From Brachyspira pilosicoli P43/6/78 (lineage in GTDB: Bacteria > Spirochaetota > Brachyspiria > Brachyspirales > Brachyspiraceae): a stretch of DNA of 64,000 bases. Of the stretch, positions 8,987-17,052 are shown in pieces (position 1 is the first letter of the stretch; each line of letters begins with the position of its first letter). The position numbers and the translations under genes are program-made. Under the pieces are notes generated by a model, which worked only from the letters and a program-made list of their open reading frames with translations, had not been told where the DNA came from and ran no database searches. The stretch covers positions 1,736,001-1,800,000 of the forward strand of contig NC_019908.1 of assembly GCF_000325665.1 (NCBI RefSeq), read 5' to 3'.

Positions 8987-10222
8987 TTATTCTAAGCCAT
9001 ATATTTTTAAAAACTCATTTAATATGGTATGCATTATTATTCTTTTTTTATCATAATCCAAATTACGGGTAAGCTCTATTCCATATGCATCTATTCCTTT
9101 TTCTGTGGCATAATATGTTATTGTTGTTGGCATTGGATAATACATTTGCTTAAATTTAAACTTCATAGGCTCTATTCTTGAATTGATATTATCAAGTACT
9201 TTTTTAACATTATCATCTAACTTTCTAGTGTCATATATAATAGAGTCCCCAAAAAACTCCTTAAATCCATTACCCTCATGAAGTGTAAGTACAACATCTA
9301 TATCATACTCATCAAGCATTTCCATATATTTTTGTGCTAATTTATCTGTATCTGTTCTATTAATCTTTTTATCAAAGAATCTGTTATTAATATCTTGTCC
9401 TTCTATAGCACGAGTATTTAATCTATAAGCCTCAGGAACTGCTATAGGTATTATAGTTAAACTTCCTTGTTTTATAGGCATATTGAGTCTCTCTATTGCC
9501 ACATCTGTACCCACTCTCTCGCTTCCATGCGGAACAATTAAAAATACATTAGGTCCTTTTTTTGGGTGAACTATTCTGTATATTGTAGTTTCATTTTTAC
9601 TGCCTTCTAATATAGTAAAGTTATATCTCTCTATTCCCTCGTTTAAATGGTCATTCATCTCTATTTCTAATTGTCTAGATACATTTTCTAATAAAGTTTT
9701 CTCATTTTCATTAATGTTATATGGACCATTCATAGAAGAGTTTATCAATGTTTTATTAAAAGGCTCTAAATAATATGATATGCCTAGAGACTGAACAGGC
9801 TCTATTTTTACAGCATTATTATGGCTTAATATTGTCATATCATTATCATAAGAAATTATAGCAAATGATTTTCCTTTGAAACTGTATGCTTTATCATCTT
9901 TGGTTAATGTTATTTTTACCTCATCATTATGTTTGCTTTTTATGTATATATATCCAGAATGAAGGGTAAATTGATTGTCTTGAAATGTTAATTTAGACTG
10001 CGGCATTAATATTATAGATTTTTCGCCATTATCTATTACCATATATGAAGATTCTTTTGTAGATATTGAAAAATAATCATCAGGAAAACTTTTTTTTATA
10101 TCTATATCAGAATGCTCCTTATTGACAATAACAGAAGCTTCTCCCTGTCTTGATATCACCTTAAAATTATTAGCAAATAGTGAATTAATAGTAATAAAAA
10201 GTATTATGATTATTTTTTTCAT
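8987..10222 (-). CDS. Secreted FecR-like domain fused to M14/AstE-type zinc carboxypeptidase or deacylase
   Basis: A signal peptide (MKKIIIILFITINSLFA) precedes a beta-rich region of about 120 residues resembling a FecR domain, then a C-terminal zinc hydrolase. Catalytic signatures in order are PHGSE (zinc His and Glu, near residue 230), the substrate-binding DINNRFF (equivalent to DLNRxF), LHEGNG (third zinc ligand, near 311) and IELTRN (general-base Glu, near 382). This arrangement fits the M14 carboxypeptidase / succinylglutamate desuccinylase superfamily. Secreted members can trim peptidoglycan peptides, as Csd4 and Pgp1 do in helical Epsilonproteobacteria. A cell-wall role in a spirochaete is inference. 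No strong ribosome site is visible. Confidence 0.7.
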   Translation of the reverse strand: MKKIIIILFITINSLFANNFKVISRQGEASVIVNKEHSDIDIKKSFPDDYFSISTKESSYMVIDNGEKSIILMPQSKLTFQDNQFTLHSGYIYIKSKHNDEVKITLTKDDKAYSFKGKSFAIISYDNDMTILSHNNAVKIEPVQSLGISYYLEPFNKTLINSSMNGPYNINENEKTLLENVSRQLEIEMNDHLNEGIERYNFTILEGSKNETTIYRIVHPKKGPNVFLIVPHGSERVGTDVAIERLNMPIKQGSLTIIPIAVPEAYRLNTRAIEGQDINNRFFDKKINRTDTDKLAQKYMEMLDEYDIDVVLTLHEGNGFKEFFGDSIIYDTRKLDDNVKKVLDNINSRIEPMKFKFKQMYYPMPTTITYYATEKGIDAYGIELTRNLDYDKKRIIMHTILNEFLKIYGLE

Positions 10223-10279
10223 TTATTTTACGCCAATTTTTAATTTACTCTATCTTTTTTATTGTCGTTTAAAAATAAA

Positions 10280-10314
10280 AATGCTTTAAATAAAAAGTTT
10301 TTATTTAAAGCATT
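10280..10314 (-). terminator. Intrinsic terminator of the 10.3-kb lipoprotein gene
   Basis: A perfect 12-bp inverted repeat (AATGCTTTAAAT / ATTTAAAGCATT) lies just beyond the stop of the minus-strand lipoprotein gene and is followed on that strand by a T-rich run (TTTTTATTTTT). Confidence 0.75.
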
Positions 10315-10338
10315 GTTTTATATATGATATTTTAGTGA

Positions 10339-11223
10339 TTATTGTCTAGTGTATGTTAAATTATCAGGTGATATAGTAGTTGTTTTTTTATTGTATTTAG
10401 CAGAGATAGGAGTTCCGTCTTCTTTTAATTGTATTTCCAATTTATTATTATAATCTACATAAATAAAAATTAATTCATTTACAGGATCAGAAATTTTAGT
10501 ATTATGAGTATTAATAAATACTCCGCTATATAATGGACCATAAAATACAGTATAACCTAAATAATTTTTATCATCTCTTGAAAGTTCAAAAAAAGATGCT
10601 GGAATTTTTACTTTCACTTGACTATCTTCATAATATGTCATAAATACTCTTTCTATTTTTAGAGTTCTATTACCAGATTTATATTCACCTTGAAAAGAAG
10701 TTTCAAAAATATCTTTAGGTCCAGGTGCTTTATCTATCATTCCAATTATTATTTCTGAAGTGTTTTTATTAGTTACATAAACATAACCTACTGTCTCATC
10801 ATCATAAGTAGGAAAATGTATCTCTCCAACCCAAGTACCATCGCTTATTATATAACCAAAATATCTATCATAATATTGATTTTCTTCAGGTGTTGGTGTG
10901 CTGTAAATATGCTCTTTTGTAAAACTTACTGCATTTTGTGATTGACCATTTGATATTACTAAACCGCTTACTCCCCCATCTTTTATGGTAATATCAACAG
11001 GTATATTGCCTTTATCATCAGCATTAAAAAATTTCCAACTTCCGTTATATTTTTCATCTATACCATGAATTGTATAAGATGTTGTAATAATTTTTGCATT
11101 ATTACCATTATTATCATTTAAATTAGCATTACTAATAGGATTTGTTATATCATTATTCTTTGAACTACAAGCTACAATAGTAAAAATAAGAATACAAACC
11201 AGCAAATATTGTAAGTTTTTCAT
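10339..11223 (-). CDS. Hypothetical lipoprotein
   Basis: The start at 11223 is chosen because AAAGGAAA lies just upstream and the resulting N-terminus is a lipoprotein signal with the lipobox TIVAC (mature Cys at about residue 19). The longer in-frame start at 11313 would add an unrelated 30-residue leader. The mature protein of about 275 residues begins with a low-complexity Asn-rich linker, then a beta-rich region with repeated glycine/tyrosine/tryptophan strands (GSWKFFNADDKG, SDGTWVGEIHF), resembling a lipocalin-like or beta-sandwich fold. Not recognised as a known family. Presumably exported and lipidated by the Lgt-Lsp-Lnt pathway; lnt is in this window. Confidence 0.7.
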   Translation of the reverse strand: MKNLQYLLVCILIFTIVACSSKNNDITNPISNANLNDNNGNNAKIITTSYTIHGIDEKYNGSWKFFNADDKGNIPVDITIKDGGVSGLVISNGQSQNAVSFTKEHIYSTPTPEENQYYDRYFGYIISDGTWVGEIHFPTYDDETVGYVYVTNKNTSEIIIGMIDKAPGPKDIFETSFQGEYKSGNRTLKIERVFMTYYEDSQVKVKIPASFFELSRDDKNYLGYTVFYGPLYSGVFINTHNTKISDPVNELIFIYVDYNNKLEIQLKEDGTPISAKYNKKTTTISPDNLTYTRQ

Positions 11224-11440
11224 TATTTTGTTTCCTTTTAGGTAAATTATATTTACAATATAGTTACATATTGTGCCGAGATTATACATTATTATTATAA
11301 AAATAGCCAGCACTTTTTTACATTCCCCCGCCCTTTATAATTATTGCATAAATAAAATATAAAAGTTATATTATACTTAATTACTCAATTAGAAATTATA
11401 AACGCCCACCCAAGATTTTTTTAAATTTTAAACCTCTTTA

Positions 11441-11523
11441 ACCGCACGTAAAAAAAACTAAAAAATATAATAAAATTTTTATTCTAATATTATTAATATA
11501 CCTTGTTTTGTTAAACGTGCGGT
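11441..11523. repeat. Short inverted-repeat element with ACCGCACGT ends
   Basis: ACCGCACGT at 11441-11449 and its exact reverse complement at 11515-11523 enclose 65 bases of AT-rich DNA. Related ACCGCAC/GTGCGGT pairs occur at 16151-16233 and inside repeat copies A and C. It lies between the lipoprotein promoter region and the flaB promoter. Confidence 0.65.
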
Positions 11524-11572
11524 AAATTATTTTGTTTAATAAAAAAATTTTTTAAAAAAATAAAAAAAATAC

Positions 11573-11600
11573 TAAACTAAATTTAAGTTTATGCCGATAG
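11573..11600 (+). promoter_or_regulatory. Sigma-28 (FliA)-type promoter of flaB
   Basis: TAAA at 11573-11576 and GCCGATAG at 11593-11600 are separated by 16 bases, close to the flagellar sigma-28 consensus (TAAA, about 15 bases, GCCGATAA). The predicted start of transcription near 11608 gives a leader of roughly 238 bases before flaB. Confidence 0.75.
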
Positions 11601-11620
11601 TGCCGAGAATTAATACATAG

Positions 11621-11671
11621 AAAAACGAAGGTCCAAAGATTTGGCGGTCTCGAACCTTTCGTTTTTATTAT
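11621..11671 (+). terminator. Terminator-like hairpin in the flaB leader (hairpin 1)
   Basis: AAAAACGAAGGT pairs with ACCTTTCGTTTTT (one bulged base), with an inner CCAA/TTGG stem in the loop, followed directly by TTTTTATTATT. It starts about 13 bases after the predicted sigma-28 transcription start, so it lies in the flaB leader and not downstream of any gene on this strand. Confidence 0.6.
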
Positions 11672-11715
11672 TAATTGATAAACCATATTTAGGTATTTTT
11701 ATTTGCAGATAAAAA

Positions 11716-11820
11716 TGCCTTGAGAATTTATGACTTACCAAAACCTCAATTTGTTTAAAATCTCGGAAAGTCATAAATTCTCTTTAATATTTTTTGCCAA
11801 TTAGGCACGGATGCCTTTTT
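11716..11820 (+). promoter_or_regulatory. Structured flaB leader with two further hairpins, possible attenuator
   Basis: A perfect 15-bp stem (GAGAATTTATGACTT at 11722-11736 with its complement at 11768-11782) is followed by a short AGGCA-CGGA-TGCCT hairpin (11803-11816) and a T-run, 15 bases before the flaB ribosome site. The AGGCA arm could instead pair with an earlier TGCCT at 11716-11720 next to the 15-bp stem, which would undo the terminator-like hairpin. These pairings are seen in the sequence; a switching role is inferred. Confidence 0.5.
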
Positions 11821-11845
11821 GAATAAATTATCAGGGAGGATGACA

Positions 11846-12706
11846 ATGATCATCAATAATAATATCAGTGCAGTAAATGCACAACGTACTTTAAAATTTA
11901 GAAATGTAGACCTTTCTAAAGATATGGCTTCTTTAGCTTCTGGTATGAGAATCAACAGAGCTGGAGACGATGCTTCTGGATTAGCAGTATCTGAAAAAAT
12001 GCGTACACAAATCCGCGGTTTACGTCAAGCTGAAAGAAACACTCAAGATGGTATATCTTTCATTCAAACTACTGAAGGATACCTTCAAGAGAGCCAAGAC
12101 ATCTTACAAAGAATTCGTGAATTAGCTGTACAATCTGCTAACGGTATATATACTGATGATGACAGAATGCTTATTCAAGTTGAAGTTTCTCAATTAGTAG
12201 ATGAAGTTAACCGTATTGCTAGCCAAGCTCAATTCAATACTCTTAACATGCTTACTGGTAGATTTGCTGACCCTAATGCCGGCGGTGCTCCTGCTGCAAG
12301 TATGTGGTTTCACATGGGTGCAAACATGGACGAAAGAAGAAGAGTTTATATAGGAACTATGACTGCTGCTGCTTTAGGTTTACAAAACACTGCTGATGGT
12401 ACTACTCTTTCTATTTCTTCTATAGACAAAGCTAACAGTGCTATAGGTTTAGTTGATGAAGCTTTAATGAAAGTTTCTAAACAAAGATCTAATCTTGGTG
12501 CTTATCAAAACAGATTAGAGCTTACTGCTCAAGGTTTAATGATAGGTTATGAAAACACTATGGCTTCTGAAAGCAGAATAAGAGATACTGATATGGCTGA
12601 AGCTTCTGTTAAATTTGCTAAAGACCAAATACTTAGTCAAACTAACTTAGCTATGCTTGCTCAAGCTAACACTATGACTCAAGGTGTATTACGCTTAGTT
12701 CAGTGA
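11846..12706 (+). CDS. flaB: Flagellar filament core protein FlaB (flagellin)
   Basis: This 286-residue flagellin forms the core of periplasmic flagella. The N-terminal D0/D1 region begins [14 protein letters not shown] and includes the [20 protein letters not shown] block; the C-terminal region ends with [14 protein letters not shown] and the alanine/glutamine-rich helix that closes flagellins. The short central part without a D2/D3 domain fits spirochaete FlaB. The start is fixed by GGGAGGA 5-6 bases upstream of ATG 11846. A sigma-28-like promoter and a long structured leader precede it and a strong terminator follows, so it is monocistronic. Spirochaetes often carry several flaB paralogues; which one this is cannot be told here. 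Confidence 0.96.
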   Translation: MIINNNISAVNAQRTLKFRNVDLSKDMASLASGMRINRAGDDASGLAVSEKMRTQIRGLRQAERNTQDGISFIQTTEGYLQESQDILQRIRELAVQSANGIYTDDDRMLIQVEVSQLVDEVNRIASQAQFNTLNMLTGRFADPNAGGAPAASMWFHMGANMDERRRVYIGTMTAAALGLQNTADGTTLSISSIDKANSAIGLVDEALMKVSKQRSNLGAYQNRLELTAQGLMIGYENTMASESRIRDTDMAEASVKFAKDQILSQTNLAMLAQANTMTQGVLRLVQ

Positions 12707-12737
12707 TGATTTTTATTGATTGATTGAAAAGTTAAAA

Positions 12738-12775
12738 AAAAGCTGCTTTCAAAATGAGAGCAGCTTTTTTATTAA
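12738..12775. terminator. Terminator of flaB, bidirectional with the convergent transporter gene
   Basis: AAAAAAGCTGCT and AGCAGCTTTTTT form a strong stem with flanking A and T runs between the convergent flaB and queuosine-precursor transporter genes. Confidence 0.88.
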
Positions 12776-12801
12776 TATATATGTTTTTTATAATTTTTTA
12801 T

Positions 12802-13428
12802 TTACTCTTTATTTTCTTTTACCAAATATATCATAGGTACGCTTACAATAGTTACTGCATATTTTACAAAGAAGTTAAAAATAAATATACCTAAAAGTGC
12901 ATCAAAAGGCAAAGCACCATAAAAAGCTATCACTACAAACAATAAATTATCAACCGGTATACTAAAAGCATTGCTAATTAATACTCTAAGCCATTGATAT
13001 CTTTTAGTAATTTTTGTTACAAAGAAATGATATATCTCTGTATCAACCAATTCTGCTACTGTAGAGCCTACTATAGAAGCTATTGCTATTCTAAGTACTG
13101 GGCTTAATGTTAATTGAAAAGCTTCATTAAATTGCCAACTGCTGTCTGCTGGTATATTTGACACTATATAAAAATAAACAGGACTAAATATATTTATTAT
13201 AGCTGATACTATTATCAATTTTTGTGTATTTTTTTTACCTATTGTTTTATGAGCCATGTCTCTTATTGTAAAAGCTAATGGATAAAGAAATGTACCTCCG
13301 TCTACTGCTAAACTTAATACATTTGCTATCTTTACACTAGCTATATTTGATATCATCTGGCAAGCTATGTAAGAACCTATAATAATGATACTAATAAATG
13401 AAAGTTTGTATTCGTAGTTTTTTTCCAT
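12802..13428 (-). CDS. Queuosine precursor transporter (YhhQ/VUT family)
   Basis: The 208-residue membrane protein has about six hydrophobic segments and family features such as an early NIASVKI motif, an acidic VDGGTFLYPLAFTIRD segment, and the VGSTVAELVDTEIY block typical of COG1738 (YhhQ, vitamin-uptake-like) transporters. These import 7-cyano- or 7-aminomethyl-7-deazaguanine for queuosine modification of tRNA. Ribosome site AAGGGA lies upstream of ATG 13428. I looked for a preQ1 riboswitch in the 110 bases upstream and saw none. Family assignment is strong; the exact substrate is inferred from family knowledge. Confidence 0.85.
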   Translation of the reverse strand: MEKNYEYKLSFISIIIIGSYIACQMISNIASVKIANVLSLAVDGGTFLYPLAFTIRDMAHKTIGKKNTQKLIIVSAIINIFSPVYFYIVSNIPADSSWQFNEAFQLTLSPVLRIAIASIVGSTVAELVDTEIYHFFVTKITKRYQWLRVLISNAFSIPVDNLLFVVIAFYGALPFDALLGIFIFNFFVKYAVTIVSVPMIYLVKENKE

Positions 13429-13537
13429 AAAATTTTTTTCCCTTTTTATTATAATAAAATGAACTTTATTATATATTTTTCATAAAATTTTAGAAGATAA
13501 AAATTTTTTTAATTGTGAATTTTTTATATATTTTTTA

Positions 13538-13852
13538 TTATTCTTTTAAGGTTACTTCATCTATAAGCTTAATAAGTTCATTAGACCTTGACACTATGCT
13601 CTCTTTAAAAGCAGATAAAGTATCCTCTCCAGCTTTTGTATTTTTTAATTCTCTTTTAAAAGCATCAGCAATATTAAGGCAAGCAAGTATAGCTATAACA
13701 TCTCTTGGCTGCTTATCTCCATAAATCTCTGAAATCTCTTTCATACTTTCATTAACAAATGCTGCCAACTCTTTTAAATATTCAACATTCTCTTCATCAT
13801 ATTTAATGCTTAAATTTCTTCCAAATATATTAACTTCTAAATTACTTCCCAT
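13538..13852 (-). CDS. zapA: Cell division protein ZapA-like
   Basis: The 104-residue protein has the ZapA layout: a short N-terminal beta domain (LEVNIFGRNLSIKYDEE) followed by a long helix with the conserved DVIAILACLNIADAF region and a C-terminal coiled-coil helix. ZapA cross-links FtsZ filaments at the division site. AGGAAA lies ahead of the ATG. It is downstream of and 18 bases from a long coiled-coil gene in the same orientation, so the two probably form an operon and may act together. Confidence 0.85.
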   Translation of the reverse strand: MGSNLEVNIFGRNLSIKYDEENVEYLKELAAFVNESMKEISEIYGDKQPRDVIAILACLNIADAFKRELKNTKAGEDTLSAFKESIVSRSNELIKLIDEVTLKE

Positions 13853-13870
13853 AATATTTCCTAATTATTA

Positions 13871-14866
13871 TTATTTAGAGTCATCATCAAAGAAGAAATC
13901 TTCCTCATCATCATCGCCAAACATATACTGATCTTCTTCATTAACATCAAAATCATAAGAATTATTATTATCATCTTGCTGGTGACTTACTTCTTTATAC
14001 TCTTCTTCAATACTTTCTATATTATCATTATTATTATCTTCTATATCAGAATCCCAACTTGTATCATAAGCACTAGAAAAAGGGTCTTCATCTTCATTAA
14101 CTTTCACATTAGCAACACTATTATAACTTTTATTATTATTATTATATTCTTCTTTTTTAGTAGTATCTGCCTGAATATTAGTATTATCTGACACTTCGCT
14201 AATAATACTTTCTTCAATAATATTTGATTTTAATTCTTCTAACTCTGACTCTTTATCTATAGCATTTTCTGTATTATAGTTATTTTCAATATTTTCTATG
14301 TTTTCTTTAATTTTCTTAATATCTAAATTAGTAATATTGTTATCTGCATTTATTAACTTATCAGAAATATTATCATCTATCATAGCCTTATCTATTTTAC
14401 TAATTAAACTAAATACACTGCTTTGAACTTCTTCATTTTCTTTTTTGATGTTATCTATATTACTGCTTATTGTTTGAATCTCTTTTTTAAGGTTATCATT
14501 TTCTTCCATAAGAGACAAACAATCTTTTTCAAATCTTTCTACATTTGTTTTAAGGGTGTCTCTTTCTATTTTTGCAGCTTCTAATTCTTTTAATAAATTT
14601 TCTTTTTCTCTTAAAATATTATCTCTTTCCTCTTTTAGAGAATTATAATTATCATTAATATTTCTTTTATCTGTTTCTAATATAGTTTTATCTTCTTTTA
14701 TTGACTGCAATTGAGATTGTAATTCATTTATGCTATTTTGAAGATTTTCTTTTTCTAATATAAGGTCATTGATATTTTTACGTAAAACATTTTTTTCTGA
14801 GGAAAGAATTTTCCATTCTTCTAATAATTCTTTTACTTTATTTTCTAATACACTAAACTCTTTCAA
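13871..14866 (-). CDS. Coiled-coil protein with acidic tail, co-transcribed with zapA
   Basis: The 331-residue protein starts with TTG at 14866, 7 bases after a GGGGGAA ribosome site; no better ATG is present. Residues 1-160 form a continuous Lys/Glu/Leu/Asn-rich coiled coil; the middle is helical and polar; the last 100 residues are very acidic and Asn-rich, ending GDDDEEDFFFDDDSK. No known domain is recognised. The position directly upstream of zapA suggests a division-site partner comparable in role to ZapB, but that is inference from context. No signal peptide or membrane segment is present, so it is cytoplasmic. Confidence 0.7.
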   Translation of the reverse strand: MKEFSVLENKVKELLEEWKILSSEKNVLRKNINDLILEKENLQNSINELQSQLQSIKEDKTILETDKRNINDNYNSLKEERDNILREKENLLKELEAAKIERDTLKTNVERFEKDCLSLMEENDNLKKEIQTISSNIDNIKKENEEVQSSVFSLISKIDKAMIDDNISDKLINADNNITNLDIKKIKENIENIENNYNTENAIDKESELEELKSNIIEESIISEVSDNTNIQADTTKKEEYNNNNKSYNSVANVKVNEDEDPFSSAYDTSWDSDIEDNNNDNIESIEEEYKEVSHQQDDNNNSYDFDVNEEDQYMFGDDDEEDFFFDDDSK

Positions 14867-14980
14867 TTTTTTCCCCCAAAACCATAGTATAAAAAATTAT
14901 ATCACATATAATGCAATTGTCAATTTTTTATTTATATGATAGAATTGAACAAATAAAATAAAAATTAAAAAACGTATATA

Positions 14981-16129
14981 ATGAAAAAACTAATATTTAT
15001 TCTTATTCTTAATTGTTTAGCACTCTTCGCACAATCACCATATTCTGAGAAAGAACAGAGATTATTGAAAGGTGTAATAGATGTTTGGCCGTATATAGGT
15101 TTAGAGCCTATTAGACCTACTACATCATATATACCTTATGACTACATACATGAAAGCTATAAGAGAGATAATCCTGATCCTAGAATTTTCTCTTCAAGAT
15201 TATTGTATGAATTATCAACCATTGAGCTTCATATGAATACTGTTATAGGAGTGGATTTAAAAAACGGAAACTTTTCTATGCCTAACATGTATTTTTCTGT
15301 GGGTAAAAGTTTTCATTATGATTGGATATTTTCTGCAACTCCTTTTGTAACACTTTCAAGCAAATTAAATGTATTTAGTGAAAATGGAAAAGTAAAAGCA
15401 AGCGGAAATATAGAAGTTTATGATGCTGGTATAGAAACAGTAACATTAACAAGGCTTTTATTATCTTTTAGAATGAAGGCTGTTAATGATATTAATGAAT
15501 CTACTTTTATGCTTTTACCTTCTGTAGTTGATAGCTCTACTGAAAACTTTGAAGATGTTCCTCATTGGTATTTGCCAAGAATAAATAATGCTCTTGGGTT
15601 TAGAACAGGACTTATTGGGCATTATTATGAGCTTTCTTATTCGCAAGGATTTACTGAAAACTCTTCTCCTTTGGCTGCTGTTTTTAAAATTAATGGAGAC
15701 TATTTCAAAGTACAATTTTTGTATCAGTACAATAAAAAATCTTCTCTCTCTCCGGAAGCTTTTGATAAAAACAATATTAATTATTCTAATGATTATACTC
15801 ATCATATAATACAGCTTTATGCTATGGGAAGAGTACCTTTCTTGGATAATCAGCTTTGGCTTAATATGCTTGGAGAATATACTTGGAGAGACAATGATGC
15901 TCATTATTTAAGATTTGAATTAGGGCTTGAGTGGAAAATGCTTAATATTGCTATACGTCCTTTATTTTATATACCTATTGAACATAATGATAATATAAAT
16001 AGATTTGATAAAAGTAAAGATTTATTTTGTTTAGAATATAGTGCTTATGTAAAATTTGACCCTGTTTACTTTGGTTTTCAAGGCTCAACAGATGGAAGAT
16101 ACTATATTGCTATGAAGGCTTTATTTTAG
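14981..16129 (+). CDS. Putative outer-membrane beta-barrel protein
   Basis: A signal peptide (MKKLIFILILNCLALFAQ) precedes 360 residues rich in alternating aromatic and polar strands (FSVGKSFHYDWIFSATPFV, YFKVQFLYQYNKK, LWLNMLGEYTWRD), and the chain ends with phenylalanine (MKALF), the classical C-terminal mark of outer-membrane barrel proteins recognised by BamA. I do not recognise a specific family. It is divergent from the coiled-coil/zapA pair and no clear ribosome site is seen before ATG 14981, although the coding frame is strong. Confidence 0.7.
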   Translation: MKKLIFILILNCLALFAQSPYSEKEQRLLKGVIDVWPYIGLEPIRPTTSYIPYDYIHESYKRDNPDPRIFSSRLLYELSTIELHMNTVIGVDLKNGNFSMPNMYFSVGKSFHYDWIFSATPFVTLSSKLNVFSENGKVKASGNIEVYDAGIETVTLTRLLLSFRMKAVNDINESTFMLLPSVVDSSTENFEDVPHWYLPRINNALGFRTGLIGHYYELSYSQGFTENSSPLAAVFKINGDYFKVQFLYQYNKKSSLSPEAFDKNNINYSNDYTHHIIQLYAMGRVPFLDNQLWLNMLGEYTWRDNDAHYLRFELGLEWKMLNIAIRPLFYIPIEHNDNINRFDKSKDLFCLEYSAYVKFDPVYFGFQGSTDGRYYIAMKALF

Positions 16130-16150
16130 TTTCTAAATTTACAAAAGAGC

Positions 16151-16233
16151 TTACCGCACGGTAAATAAAATTTTGTCCGTAAATTAATTAGCAATTCAAA
16201 TTTAATTAAAAAACAAAATCCGCTTACCGTGCG
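16151..16233. repeat. Short inverted-repeat element with CGCACGGTAA ends
   Basis: TTACCGCACGGTAA at 16151-16164 is itself palindromic, and CGCACGGTAA (16155-16164) is repeated in inverted orientation as TTACCGTGCG at 16224-16233. Inner TTTTGTCCG and CAAAATCCG segments add partial symmetry. The element fills most of the gap between the barrel protein gene and trmB and resembles the one at 11441-11523. Confidence 0.6.
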
Positions 16234-16319
16234 TTATAATGCTTATTTAATTCTTTATATATATTGACATAAAGATTAATTAATATATCATTCAAATAAA
16301 ATTACTAGGAGTTTATAGT

Positions 16320-16964
16320 TTGAGAAGTTTAAACCTAAATCAAGAAATACTTAATTTTTATTTGATAGATGATTTTAATACAGAAGATAAAAATATTATA
16401 GTAAAAGAATTAGAAAACAGATTATCAAACATCAAAAACTTGGAGCTTGAAATAGGAAGCGGAAACGGTAAATTTATAGTAGAGCTTGCTATGAATAATA
16501 AAGATAAATATTTTGTAGGAATAGAATATTCTTTTAAAGCAGCCAAAAAAGCAATATCTAAAGCTTATAAAAGAGATATAAAAAACCTTACTATTATATT
16601 CGGCGAAGCTAATAATGTAATAGATAATTATATTAAAAATAAATACTATTTTGATAAAATATACTTAAACTTTCCAGACCCTTGGCCAAAGAAAAAACAT
16701 GCACATAGAAGAATATTTAATAAAGAATTTTTAAGTAAAATGCATCCGCTTTTAAAAGATGATGGTATATTTTATTCTGTTACAGATGATGATAATTATG
16801 CACTTGAAATAATGAACCCTATATACAAGGAAGATAGTAATTTCAAAAATATTCTAAATGAAGATTATGTTCATAGTTTAGAAGGATACGGCGTTACACT
16901 CTATGAAGAAAAAATGAGGGCTATAGGGCATAATATATATTTTTTCGCACATAAAAAGTCTTGA
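16320..16964 (+). CDS. trmB: tRNA (guanine-N7-)-methyltransferase
   Basis: TrmB methylates G46 in the variable loop of many tRNAs using S-adenosylmethionine. The 214-residue protein has the SAM-binding motif EIGSGNGKF, the following acidic end of strand 2 (VGIEYS), and the family hallmark NFPDPWPKKKHAHRR that binds tRNA. It starts with TTG at 16320: AGGAG lies 8 bases upstream and the next in-frame ATG would remove the SAM motif. It is a single gene; a cation transporter follows after 88 bases. Confidence 0.94.
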   Translation: MRSLNLNQEILNFYLIDDFNTEDKNIIVKELENRLSNIKNLELEIGSGNGKFIVELAMNNKDKYFVGIEYSFKAAKKAISKAYKRDIKNLTIIFGEANNVIDNYIKNKYYFDKIYLNFPDPWPKKKHAHRRIFNKEFLSKMHPLLKDDGIFYSVTDDDNYALEIMNPIYKEDSNFKNILNEDYVHSLEGYGVTLYEEKMRAIGHNIYFFAHKKS

Positions 16965-17052
16965 TATATAATTTTTATTGATATTTTTATTTAAATTCAT
17001 TATATTTAAAATAGTTTAAAAAATTAATGAACAAATAAATGAAGGTAAAATA

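Noticed and set aside
11275-11282. GCCGAGAT as another sigma-28 -10 box
   Set aside because: No TAAA lies 16 bases upstream and no plus-strand gene follows closely.
11621-11671. GGTTCGAGACC on the minus strand, resembling a tRNA T-arm
   Set aside because: No acceptor stem, D-arm or anticodon arm can be drawn around it; the sequence is better explained as the loop side of a long hairpin in the flaB leader.
13429-13537. preQ1 riboswitch next to the queuosine precursor transporter
   Set aside because: This gap is downstream of zapA and upstream of the transporter; no preQ1-type stem and A-rich tail pairing was found on the relevant strand.
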